DNA of 32,267 bases from Rheinheimera sp. A13L (GTDB taxonomy: Bacteria; Pseudomonadota; Gammaproteobacteria; Enterobacterales; Alteromonadaceae): the NCBI RefSeq assembly GCF_000217935.1, contig NZ_AFHI01000027.1:1-32267 (forward strand), in the 5' to 3' direction. The position numbers and the translations under genes were made by a program. Below the pieces are notes generated by a model. It made no database searches, was not told the origin of the DNA, and was given only the letters and a program-made list of their open reading frames with translations. How positions within the stretch are numbered: position 1 is the first letter of the stretch; each line of letters begins with the position of its first letter. Positions 1 through 7,715 of the stretch are shown here, one piece after another.

Positions 1-22
1 TCCGCCTGATGGCGGATTTTTT
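1..22 (+). terminator. Intrinsic terminator of an upstream gene outside the window
   Basis: A 6-bp stem TCCGCC/GGCGGA with a TGAT loop is followed by six T on the plus strand. It probably ends a plus-strand gene that lies before the window. It may also serve the minus-strand DUF3718 gene that ends at 48, but the far side is cut off by the window edge. Confidence 0.7.
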
Positions 23-47
23 ATATGTGTTTCAGGGAGCTAACGGC

Positions 48-422
48 TTAACCACCCGCTCGCTCTTTCAGAACGGCAACCAATGGAGAAGCACCGAAAC
101 CATTGCCTTCTGCCCATGCTATATCACCAGATGCAGCAACCTGAGCAGCTGGTAACTGCTTCACAATAAATTCGCCTACATCTGCTGCGTTATTTTTTAT
201 TGCAAAACGAACCAGGCTATCACCGTTACAGGTCACGCCGTCATAGATGTTACGTAAACGCAGGCGGTAATCACTTAACACTTTCCGTAATCTATTCTTA
301 TCGTCAGCCTTGACATAATCACACATCGAAGCCGCTAACTGGTCGTCAGCATGCACCACCGGGGACACTAATACTGCACCTGCCACCACTACACCACAGA
401 ACACTGCTGGCAACAATTTCAT
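48..422 (-). CDS. Small secreted DUF3718-type protein
   Basis: A 124-residue protein of unknown function. Residues 1-25 form a Sec signal peptide (KLL, a hydrophobic run, then a VHA cleavage site before DDQ), so the mature product should be periplasmic. The mature part has two cysteines, Cys34 in MCDYV and Cys65 in VTCNG, that could form a disulfide. The pattern CDYVKADDKNRLRK...LRNIYDGVTCNG...LVRFAI resembles the DUF3718 family of Alteromonadales, recalled from memory. The ATG at 422 has a good ribosome binding site (AGGAG, 8 bases upstream). It stands alone downstream of folA on the same strand, separated from it by 77 bp. No function should be inferred. Confidence 0.85.
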   Translation of the reverse strand: MKLLPAVFCGVVVAGAVLVSPVVHADDQLAASMCDYVKADDKNRLRKVLSDYRLRLRNIYDGVTCNGDSLVRFAIKNNAADVGEFIVKQLPAAQVAASGDIAWAEGNGFGASPLVAVLKERAGG

Positions 423-499
423 ACATTACTCCTGAAGCAGTCAAAAAACAGACAAAAGTATAGTAACAACATGTAGCAACAGGTGCAATGAAGACTTGT

Positions 500-988
500 T
501 CATTCTCTGTTCAGGGTGCGGAATCGGTAGAAGTAGGGATTTTGTGGGTCGGGTTGATGCTGTTCTGATGCAGACTGATACCAGCTTGCTTCAGCCTGAT
601 AATCAGGAAAAAAGGCATCCCCTTCAACGGTCAAATCAATATCAGTGATATAAAGCGTATCAGCCAGAGGCAGCACCTGACGGTAAATCTCTGCTCCGCC
701 TATAATCATCACCTCAGCCTCATGCTGCACTAAAGCCAAAGCCTGTTCAATACTCTGAACCCAGTCAGCATCAGTGCTAAGCGCATCACTTTGACGGCTG
801 ATGACTATATTGCGCCGCCCAGGCAGGGCCTTACCAATAGACTGATAGGTTTTGCGGCCCATAATCACCGGCTTGCCTAAAGTCACTTTTTTAAAATGCT
901 TCAGATCTGCCGGTAAATGCCAGGGCATCTGGTTATCTTTGCCAATTACTCTGTTATTGGCCATAGCCGCTATCATTGCAATCCGCAT
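500..988 (-). CDS. folA: Dihydrofolate reductase
   Basis: Reduces dihydrofolate to tetrahydrofolate with NADPH in the cytoplasm; this is the target of trimethoprim. The protein has 162 residues, close to the 159 of E. coli FolA. Visible family marks are the N-terminal IAAMANNRVIG, the Met20-loop MPWHLPADL with the catalytic Asp (residue 28), the NADPH-binding MGRKTYQSIG, and IIGGAEIYRQ. I chose the ATG at 988 because GAGG lies five bases ahead of it; an in-frame GTG at 994 is the alternative and would nearly abut the cgtA stop (996-998). The gene therefore follows cgtA directly and is probably co-transcribed with it. Confidence 0.96.
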   Translation of the reverse strand: MRIAMIAAMANNRVIGKDNQMPWHLPADLKHFKKVTLGKPVIMGRKTYQSIGKALPGRRNIVISRQSDALSTDADWVQSIEQALALVQHEAEVMIIGGAEIYRQVLPLADTLYITDIDLTVEGDAFFPDYQAEASWYQSASEQHQPDPQNPYFYRFRTLNRE

Positions 989-995
989 TGTCACC

Positions 996-2168
<1,173 letters not shown>

Positions 2169-2187
2169 CTAAAAAAACTATGGGCTC

Positions 2188-2193
2188 ATTATA
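2188..2193 (-). promoter_or_regulatory. -10 element of the probable cgtA-folA promoter
   Basis: A perfect TATAAT on the minus strand, preceded by G, lies 35 bp upstream of the cgtA ATG and implies a leader of about 27 nt. No good -35 hexamer is seen at 16-18 bp, so the call rests on the -10 and its position after the rpmA terminator. Confidence 0.5.
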
Positions 2194-2302
2194 CTATCAA
2201 TTCCGCCTGAGCATGAATGCATCGCAGGTCTCTGATGAATTGAAAGCAACAAAACTGACATTCAGTACACTGAAGTATCAGCCTTTGATCGATTCTTAAT
2301 AA

Positions 2303-2331
2303 AAAAGCCCCGCACTAGGCGGGGCTTTTCG
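2303..2331 (-). terminator. Intrinsic terminator after rpmA
   Basis: The stem GCCCCGC/GCGGGGC with loop ACTAG (plus-strand reading) is flanked by A6 on one side and T4 on the other. On the minus strand it ends in a T run, just after the rpmA stop. It separates rplU-rpmA from cgtA-folA. Confidence 0.92.
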
Positions 2332-2344
2332 AATCAATGCGTCG

Positions 2345-2602
2345 TTATTCGCTAACGATGCTTACGAATTTGCGATTGTGCTCGCCTTTCGTTTCGAATT
2401 GCACTTTACCGTCAGTTAAGGCGAATAATGTATGGTCTTTACCGATACCAACATTACTACCAGCGTGGAACTTAGTACCACGTTGACGAACGATGATGTT
2501 GCCAGCTAACACTGACTCACCACCAAAACGTTTCACACCTAAGCGTTTCGCTTCTGAATCGCGACCGTTACGAGTGCTACCTACACCTTTTTTACTTGCC
2601 AT
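2345..2602 (-). CDS. rpmA: 50S ribosomal protein L27
   Basis: An 85-residue protein of the large subunit whose N-terminal tail reaches the peptidyl transferase centre. It begins [17 protein letters not shown], the standard start of gammaproteobacterial L27, with no cleavable Firmicutes-type extension. [22 protein letters not shown] is the family signature. The ATG at 2602 has AAGGAG upstream. It lies 18 bp after rplU and is co-transcribed with it. Confidence 0.98.
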   Translation of the reverse strand: MASKKGVGSTRNGRDSEAKRLGVKRFGGESVLAGNIIVRQRGTKFHAGSNVGIGKDHTLFALTDGKVQFETKGEHNRKFVSIVSE

Positions 2603-2620
2603 GAGTAGTTACTCCTTCGA

Positions 2621-2929
2621 TTACGCGCTGATGCCGGTAATTTTCACTTCTGTAAACCACTGGCGGTGACCAGCTTGTTTACGGTAGTGCTTACGACGAC
2701 GGAATTTGACGATTTTTACTTTATCGCCACGGCCATGGTTGACCACTTCCGCTGTTACTTTACTGCCTTCAACTAAAGGAGTACCGATCTTGATGTCTTC
2801 GCCGTTAGCGATCATCAGAGCTGAAAATTCAATAGTTGCGCCGGTTTCTAAGTCTAGTTTTTCTAGACGAAGGGTTTGCCCTTCCGTTACACGGTGCTGT
2901 TTACCACCACTTTGGAAAACCGCGTACAT
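2621..2929 (-). CDS. rplU: 50S ribosomal protein L21
   Basis: A 102-residue large-subunit protein that binds 23S rRNA. It starts [14 protein letters not shown], the canonical L21 N-terminus, and ends with the basic [22 protein letters not shown] typical of the family. The open frame extends 18 codons further upstream, but the ATG at 2929 is preceded by CGGAG eight bases away and matches family length (103 in E. coli), so the longer form is rejected. First gene of the rplU-rpmA unit. Confidence 0.98.
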   Translation of the reverse strand: MYAVFQSGGKQHRVTEGQTLRLEKLDLETGATIEFSALMIANGEDIKIGTPLVEGSKVTAEVVNHGRGDKVKIVKFRRRKHYRKQAGHRQWFTEVKITGISA

Positions 2930-2947
2930 AGTTAACTCCGTACAAAT

Positions 2948-2969
2948 CACGCCGACTTTTAAGGGCGTG
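2948..2969 (-). promoter_or_regulatory. Hairpin in the rplU leader
   Basis: A perfect 6-bp inverted repeat, CACGCC/GGCGTG, with a 10-nt loop lies in the leader RNA between the rplU promoter and its ribosome binding site. Such leader hairpins may mediate feedback by ribosomal proteins, but that role is an inference. Confidence 0.4.
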
Positions 2970-2992
2970 TTAATTATAATCACAGGGCGCGA

Positions 2993-3021
2993 ATTGTACG
3001 CAATTTCCCCTACCCTCGCAA
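2993..3021 (-). promoter_or_regulatory. Sigma-70 promoter of rplU-rpmA
   Basis: On the minus strand TTGCGA (3021-3016) and TACAAT (2998-2993) are separated by exactly 17 bp. Transcription would start near 2986, giving a leader of about 57 nt that contains the CACGCC hairpin. The region is divergent from ispB. Confidence 0.7.
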
Positions 3022-3136
3022 GCAGAATTATTAAAAAGATCAGTGAGCAACAAAAAGGATCGGGTTTTGCTTTAGCTGATCAGCTGCAATGGTGTAGAAT
3101 CAGCCACATTCTATACCTAAGCAGTTGTTTTACCAG

Positions 3137-4108
3137 ATGACGCTCGAAGAGATCCGCCAGCTCAGTCTTAATGACATGACGGCCGTGAACCAACATATAT
3201 TCTCTCAGCTTAGTTCTGAGGTGGCGCTGATTAATCAGCTTGGCATCTATATAGTCAATAGTGGCGGCAAACGCTTGCGTCCACTTTTAGCTGTATTAGC
3301 GGCCCGTGCGCTCGGTTATGAAGGCCAACAACACATTACACTTGCTACTATCGTGGAATTCATTCACACCGCGACTTTGTTACACGATGACGTCGTTGAT
3401 GAATCCATGCTGCGCCGTGGTAAGGAAACAGCCAATGCTGTCTTTGGTAATCAAGCCAGCGTTTTAGTCGGCGATTTCCTTTATACACGAGCTTTTCAGC
3501 TGATGGTGTCGCTGGATAAAATGCAGATAATGCAGATCCTGGCTGATGCCACCAATATCATTGCTGAAGGCGAAGTGTTACAGTTGATGAACGTCAACGA
3601 CCCGGAAACTTCAGAACAAAACTATATGCAGGTTATTTACTGCAAAACCGCAAAATTATTTGAAGCCGCTACCCAGCTTGCCGCTATTCTGGCAAATCAG
3701 CCTGAATCTGTGGTGAATGCGATGAAATTGTATGGCATGCATCTGGGTACCGCCTTCCAGTTAATAGACGATGTACTGGATTATCAGGCTGATGCCGATG
3801 AACTGGGTAAAAACATCGGTGACGACTTGGCTGAAGGTAAACCTACCCTGCCATTGATTTATGCGCTGCGTCATAGCTGCGGTGAAGACCAGCAACTACT
3901 GAAAGATGCGATTGAACATGCCAACGGTATGCAGCATCTGGAACGTATTATGGCGATTTTAGAACAAACCAAGGCTTTTGATTACACTCGCACTATGGCG
4001 GAGCAGGAAGCCGAAAAAGCCCGTCAGGCCATCGCCTTCTTACCAGCATCTGGCTATAAAGAGGCCTTGCTGACGTTGGCTGATATCGCAGTGCAGCGTA
4101 ATCACTGA
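3137..4108 (+). CDS. ispB: Octaprenyl diphosphate synthase
   Basis: A trans-prenyltransferase that extends farnesyl diphosphate with isopentenyl diphosphate to make the ubiquinone/menaquinone side chain. The 323 residues equal E. coli IspB length. It has the first aspartate-rich motif in LLHDDVVDES, the second in LIDDVLDY, GGKRLRP near residue 45, and GDFLYTRAFQ. An in-frame TTG at 3125 would add four residues; the ATG at 3137 aligns with the E. coli start (MTLEEIRQLS versus MNLEKINELT) and is preferred although its ribosome binding site is weak. It is divergent from rplU, as in E. coli. Confidence 0.97.
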   Translation: MTLEEIRQLSLNDMTAVNQHIFSQLSSEVALINQLGIYIVNSGGKRLRPLLAVLAARALGYEGQQHITLATIVEFIHTATLLHDDVVDESMLRRGKETANAVFGNQASVLVGDFLYTRAFQLMVSLDKMQIMQILADATNIIAEGEVLQLMNVNDPETSEQNYMQVIYCKTAKLFEAATQLAAILANQPESVVNAMKLYGMHLGTAFQLIDDVLDYQADADELGKNIGDDLAEGKPTLPLIYALRHSCGEDQQLLKDAIEHANGMQHLERIMAILEQTKAFDYTRTMAEQEAEKARQAIAFLPASGYKEALLTLADIAVQRNH

Positions 4109-4126
4109 AATAACTTCGTAAAAAAG

Positions 4127-4154
4127 AAAAAAGCCAGCATCAGCTGGCTTTTTT
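4127..4154. terminator. Bidirectional terminator between ispB and mdh
   Basis: The stem AGCCAGC/GCTGGCT (4132-4138 with 4143-4149) and loop ATCA are flanked by A-rich and T-rich runs on both sides. It can terminate ispB from the left and mdh from the right. Confidence 0.92.
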
Positions 4155-4169
4155 ACTGGTCAAAGAATC

Positions 4170-5111
4170 TTAGTTTGCGTTAGCAACAAATTCTTCGCCT
4201 AATGTAATGTCAGCTTTTAACGTGCCTAACATGTCGTTCATGGCTTTTTGCTCGTACGCGCTTAACTCACCGATAGGTAGCAGTGCTTCAACACCGTTTT
4301 TGCCTAATACGATAGGTTGTGCGAAGAAACGGGCATGTTCACCCTGACCTTCAACATAAGCGTATTCGTTCACTGTTTCGCCTTGTAAGCCTTTAACTAA
4401 AGATACACAGAAACGTGCAGCAGCCTGCCCCATAGACAGAGTTGCTGATCCGCCACCGGCTTTAGCTTCAACCACTTCAGTACCAGCGTTCTGGATACGG
4501 TAGGTTAAAGAAGAGACTTCTTCATCTGTGAAGCTGACATCTTTGATTTGAGACAACAGAGGCAGAATAGTAGTACCGCTGTGGCCACCAATGACAGGAA
4601 CAATCAATTCAGCCGGGTTTTTGCCTTTTAATTCAGCAACAAAAGTCTCAGCGCGGATCACGTCCAGTGTAGTTACGCCAAATAAACGCTTCGGATCGTA
4701 CGTGCCTGCCTTTTTGAATACTTCAGCAGCGATAGCTACAGTCGTATTCACAGGGTTAGTGATCACACCGACTAAAGCTTTAGGGCAGTTCACTACTATG
4801 GCTTCAGCCAAAGTTTTTACTACACCAGCATTGATGTTAAACAAATCAGAACGGTCCATACCTGGTTTGCGTGGCATACCAGCTGGGATCATCACTATAT
4901 CTGCACCAATCAGGGCTTTGTCCAGGTCTTCTTTACCAAAACCTGTAATCTTCACCGCTGTCGGGATATGACTTAAATCAACAGCTACACCTGGTGTGAC
5001 AGGAGCTAAATCATACAGAGCTAAATCAGTACCAGCTGGTAAGTTTAACTTCAATAATAAGGACAGCGCCTGACCTATACCACCAGCAGCACCTAATACG
5101 GCAACTTTCAT
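4170..5111 (-). CDS. mdh: Malate dehydrogenase (NAD)
   Basis: Interconverts malate and oxaloacetate in the TCA cycle. The 313 residues match the gammaproteobacterial form (312 in E. coli). The Rossmann motif [15 protein letters not shown] is at the N-terminus, the substrate-loop arginines are in [13 protein letters not shown], and the catalytic His is in [14 protein letters not shown]. The ATG at 5111 has GGGAGAA upstream. Transcribed alone and divergent from argR, an arrangement shared with E. coli. The 185-bp gap to argR probably holds both promoters; I saw no convincing ARG box there. Confidence 0.98.
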   Translation of the reverse strand: MKVAVLGAAGGIGQALSLLLKLNLPAGTDLALYDLAPVTPGVAVDLSHIPTAVKITGFGKEDLDKALIGADIVMIPAGMPRKPGMDRSDLFNINAGVVKTLAEAIVVNCPKALVGVITNPVNTTVAIAAEVFKKAGTYDPKRLFGVTTLDVIRAETFVAELKGKNPAELIVPVIGGHSGTTILPLLSQIKDVSFTDEEVSSLTYRIQNAGTEVVEAKAGGGSATLSMGQAAARFCVSLVKGLQGETVNEYAYVEGQGEHARFFAQPIVLGKNGVEALLPIGELSAYEQKAMNDMLGTLKADITLGEEFVANAN

Positions 5112-5296
5112 GCTATTCTCCCAATTTACGGTTCAAAAGAAACGCGCCAACAATACTGAAATGTGGCACAAAATACAAATCACTTACGCCTAAAGTCTAA
5201 GCATTTTATCCGATTTTGGTGTAATTTACTTGCTGAACCAGAGTATTAGTCCAAGTTCGGTCAAGACGGCCGAAAAAACAAAAAGTTTAAACAAAA

Positions 5297-5767
5297 ATGA
5301 TGACTAAACAATCCAAACAAGAAGCACTGATCCAGGCCTTTAAATCCTTGCTGAAGGAAGAACGTTTTGGCTCACAAAGCGATATTGTTGATGCGCTGAA
5401 AGCTGAAGGCTTTGACAACATCAGCCAATCAAAAGTGTCCCGTATGTTAAGCAAATACGGCGCAGTGCGCACCCGTAATGCCAAACAGGAGATGGTGTAT
5501 TGTTTGCCGCCTGAATTGGGCGTGCCCACCACCAAAAGCCCGTTACGACAATTAGTGCTGGATATAGAACATAACGATGTGATGATTATTATCCGCACCA
5601 GTCCAGGTGCTGCTCAGCTGATTGCCCGTTTATTGGATTCTGTAGGTAAAGCCGAAGGCGTGCTTGGCACCATTGCAGGTGACGACACCATCTTTATCGC
5701 ACCTACCAGTGTTAAAAATATCAACTTCACCTTAAATAAGGTGACTGAGTTATTTGAAAAGGTCTGA
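5297..5767 (+). CDS. argR: Arginine repressor ArgR
   Basis: A hexameric, arginine-responsive repressor of arginine biosynthesis and co-factor for XerCD recombination at cer-like sites. The 156 residues equal E. coli ArgR length. The N-terminal winged helix contains the recognition segment [20 protein letters not shown]; the C-terminal oligomerisation and arginine-binding domain has [14 protein letters not shown] and [11 protein letters not shown] with the ligand-binding Asp pair. The start has two consecutive ATG codons (5297 and 5300) and no strong ribosome binding site. The last 18 bases overlap the end of the convergent peroxidase gene. Confidence 0.97.
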   Translation: MMTKQSKQEALIQAFKSLLKEERFGSQSDIVDALKAEGFDNISQSKVSRMLSKYGAVRTRNAKQEMVYCLPPELGVPTTKSPLRQLVLDIEHNDVMIIIRTSPGAAQLIARLLDSVGKAEGVLGTIAGDDTIFIAPTSVKNINFTLNKVTELFEKV

Positions 5768-6679
5768 TCCGGCCTGCTCTTCCAGGAAATTGATCGAGGG
5801 GGCAAAAAAAGCAGCCCCCGCTTCCACCTGACAATAATCCAACAGCAAATCTGCGGCATCGCTGTGCTGACCCAACCGGGTTGCCAACCATAACGGCGCA
5901 TCCAAAGCATTGGCTGAAAAACCAATGGAAATCATACCTTGCGAACGAATGTCTGCCACCGGCATATTTTGCCAGAGGATCTGTTTACGGCCAGTTTCAT
6001 TCTCTAAAGCTGCTTTATCGGCGTGCGAATTGGCCTGACGTTGAGCTGACGGCAGCAACTGCCCATCCAGCTTGTTCCGGCCCATCACAGCTTCCTGCTC
6101 TGGCATAGTCAGCTGTTGCCAGCGTTGTAAGTCATACTGATACCTCAGCATATAGACATAGCTGCCAGCACTCATTGGGCTTTTGGGTTCATTGCTGATC
6201 AGCGCACATAAACGACGTAGTTTGCCTTTCGGGTTATCAGGCGTATCGTGAAACCCGGTCAGATTACGGCCATCCAGATAACGAAATGCGTGCACTTGTT
6301 CGTACAAGTCCACATGTTGCTGCAGCAAATGGTAAATCTGCTGGGTAGCAATATGAATGACATCAAAACGGTCAGCACGAATTTGAATCAACAGATCAGG
6401 AGCTACTACAGGTAAATCGGCAAGATTGTCAGTAAAAGCAGGCCAAGGCTGTGGTTGATGCTCCGGATACAAATGCGGCCAGTAATTCTGCCCTATAGCC
6501 ACAACCACATTCAGCATGGCCTCAGAAAATTGATCAGACAAGCGCTCTGCCAGCATGGGTACTTTAGCCAACTGCAAGCGTACATAGTGCTCATGACCAT
6601 CCAGGGCATTCAGCAGCACATAACAACAATGCAAGTTTGCTTCGGCACAAATGCCTGATTGTTCCCGGGCCATATTCAT
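5750..6679 (-). CDS. DyP-type (dye-decolorising) haem peroxidase, divergent active site
   Basis: A cytoplasmic-looking protein of 309 residues (no signal peptide) in the size range of YfeX-like DyP peroxidases, which oxidise diverse substrates with H2O2. Family landmarks are [12 protein letters not shown] (residues 135-145), the GR(N/T)K segment, NSHAD with a candidate proximal haem ligand His219, NMP at 238-240, and FFAPSINFL at 291-299. Two usual features are changed. The GxxDG motif reads GFHDT (142-146; Asp145 kept). The Arg expected just before xNMP is Trp236, whose codon TGG is one base from CGG. Peroxidase activity is therefore uncertain. GGTGAG fits a start at the second ATG (6673) better than at 6679. 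Alternative reading: a haem protein with another activity. Confidence 0.82.
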   Translation of the reverse strand: MNMAREQSGICAEANLHCCYVLLNALDGHEHYVRLQLAKVPMLAERLSDQFSEAMLNVVVAIGQNYWPHLYPEHQPQPWPAFTDNLADLPVVAPDLLIQIRADRFDVIHIATQQIYHLLQQHVDLYEQVHAFRYLDGRNLTGFHDTPDNPKGKLRRLCALISNEPKSPMSAGSYVYMLRYQYDLQRWQQLTMPEQEAVMGRNKLDGQLLPSAQRQANSHADKAALENETGRKQILWQNMPVADIRSQGMISIGFSANALDAPLWLATRLGQHSDAADLLLDYCQVEAGAAFFAPSINFLEEQAGSDLFK

Positions 6680-6778
6680 CTCACCAGATTCAAGGGAACG
6701 CGATCATACCAATTTGACTGGTATTGGTCAGTAGTTTTCATTCGAGTCAGTAATTGGCAGGCAATTGCCCTGCATTCG

Positions 6779-6796
6779 TGTGAGATATATCTCACA
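6779..6796. promoter_or_regulatory. UvrY/GacA/VarA-type response-regulator box upstream of csrB
   Basis: A perfect 18-bp palindrome, TGTGAGATATATCTCACA. It matches the known E. coli/Salmonella UvrY (SirA) inverted repeat upstream of csrB. Its centre lies about 180 bp before the inferred csrB start, a distance similar to that in E. coli. The spacing between TGTGA and TCACA is 8, not the 6 of a CRP site. Confidence 0.8.
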
Positions 6797-6955
6797 AATC
6801 AGTAAGCCAATGCAGCATTTTCTGCAAGCAACACCCAGACAGAAAACACATAAGCAATTGATTCAAAACAACTTACAATCAAATGAGGACAAGTTACAAT
6901 AATATTTCACTACAAGTATTTAACAAACATGGTCCTTTTCCGACGCTAAATGTAC

Positions 6956-6961
6956 GATAAT
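6956..6961 (+). promoter_or_regulatory. -10 element of the probable csrB promoter
   Basis: GATAAT lies six to seven bases before the first base of the RNA's 5' hairpin (CGTC...GACG from 6967). No clear -35 hexamer is visible 17 bp upstream, which fits a promoter that depends on an activator. Confidence 0.5.
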
Positions 6962-6966
6962 TATTT

Positions 6967-7301
6967 CGTCGCTGGATGTGACGGCTCAACAAGATGTTAA
7001 GCAGGACAAGCTACAAGATGTAGCAGCAGGACGCTGGGATACCAAAGGATTGTGCAGGGTAGCACAAGGATGAACAGGACAGGCTCCGGATTGAGCATAC
7101 ATCTTCAGGATGAAGATTCAAGGAAAAGGACTCTGCCGGAGGCAGCAGGTACTCTCAGGACGAGAGTTAAATGGAGAAGGATGCTGCGGGAATGCAGCGG
7201 GGATTGTTCAGGACGAACACAGGGATGATCCATCAGGGATAGTGGTTGGAAGGACGCCACCAAGTTTTAGGGGCCGCGAAGTTCGCGGCCCGTCTTATTT
7301 T
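6967..7301 (+). ncRNA. csrB: CsrB-family small RNA that titrates CsrA/RsmA
   Basis: About 335 nt with no plausible coding frame. It contains 22 GGA triplets, many as AGGA or GGGA, and several are in loops of small hairpins: GTTC-AGGAC-GAAC (7206-7218), ACTCTC-AGGAC-GAGAGT (7151-7167), ATCTTC-AGGAT-GAAGAT (7101-7117), GCTGC-GGGAAT-GCAGC (7183-7198), and the 5' hairpin around the GGA at 6974. It ends with a strong intrinsic terminator. This architecture is diagnostic of CsrB/CsrC/RsmZ RNAs, which bind many CsrA dimers and free target mRNAs from CsrA. A perfect UvrY-type box lies upstream. The 5' end is inferred from the -10 and the first hairpin; csrA itself is not in the window. Confidence 0.93.
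7271..7301 (+). terminator. Intrinsic terminator of csrB
   Basis: The stem GGGCCGCG/CGCGGCCC with loop AAGTT is followed by GTCTTATTTT on the plus strand. It marks the 3' end of the CsrB-like RNA. Confidence 0.92.
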
Positions 7302-7548
7302 CAGACCAACCGCTTTTATTTTTCACTATGTCTCACGTCAAAAATCCGCCTGACTATTCATGCACCAGTTTAATGCACTGATTGCGCCACTCTGACGCAC
7401 TTTAGAGTTTTCGCACTAACAATAATGTTGTTTTTTTCACCAGGGCTCTTTTCCTGTTTCAAAACAGCTGTTAGATTACAGGCGTTCTTTGCAAAATGAT
7501 TTGGCGACTGCACTAAAACAGCGCACAGGTCCGTGGCTAAGACCACAA
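7302..7548. other. Intergenic stretch without a recognised gene
   Basis: About 250 bp between the csrB and amtB terminators. I see no supported coding frame; a 77-codon minus frame runs through the amtB terminator and has no family match or ribosome binding site. It contains several GCAC/GTGC words, including two degenerate NtrC-like palindromes (see findings). Confidence 0.6.
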
Positions 7549-7581
7549 GAAAAAACCCCGGAAGCTTGCGCCGCCGGGGTT
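7549..7581 (-). terminator. Intrinsic terminator of the glnK-amtB transcript
   Basis: On the minus strand the stem AACCCCGG/CCGGGGTT (plus positions 7554-7561 and 7574-7581) is followed by six T. It lies about 135 bp after the amtB stop, so the transcript has a long 3' untranslated region. Confidence 0.88.
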
Positions 7582-7632
7582 GTCTGATAAAGACAAAGGA
7601 CAAGGATAGACGAATTTGGTGGTACGGGTTTA

Positions 7633-7677
7633 GTTGCCAAGACCAACTGCTACTTGCGTAGCGGCTGGCTTGGCAAC
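7633..7677 (-). other. Long imperfect hairpin in the amtB 3' untranslated region
   Basis: The outer 9-bp arms GTTGCCAAG/CTTGGCAAC are perfect and enclose a further pairing, CCAACTGCTAC with GTAGCGGCTGG (one mismatch and G-U pairs), around a four-base loop. Located between the amtB stop and its terminator. It could stabilise the mRNA end or be part of a 3'-derived small RNA. Confidence 0.6.
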
Positions 7678-7715
7678 CAGCTCCTGAGAAGCCCCACCGG
7701 CTCTTCCCAGGCTGC

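Noticed and set aside
5112-5296. ARG boxes for ArgR autoregulation in the mdh-argR gap
   Set aside because: I found no pair of TGAAT/ATTCA half-sites with the right spacing.
6708-6728. ACCAAT-N9-ATTGGT as a PdhR operator near the peroxidase gene
   Set aside because: The half-sites are in the opposite order to the PdhR consensus and the spacing is wrong.
6779-6796. CRP binding site reading of TGTGAGATATATCTCACA
   Set aside because: The half-sites TGTGA and TCACA are spaced by 8 rather than 6 bases, and the 18-bp form matches the UvrY box upstream of csrB better.
7110-7373. An 87-codon plus-strand open frame
   Set aside because: It lies inside the CsrB-like RNA and crosses its terminator; GGA-rich hairpins explain the sequence and no protein family fits.
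7370-7603. A 77-codon minus-strand open frame
   Set aside because: It starts upstream of and runs through the amtB terminator, with no ribosome binding site and no recognisable motif.
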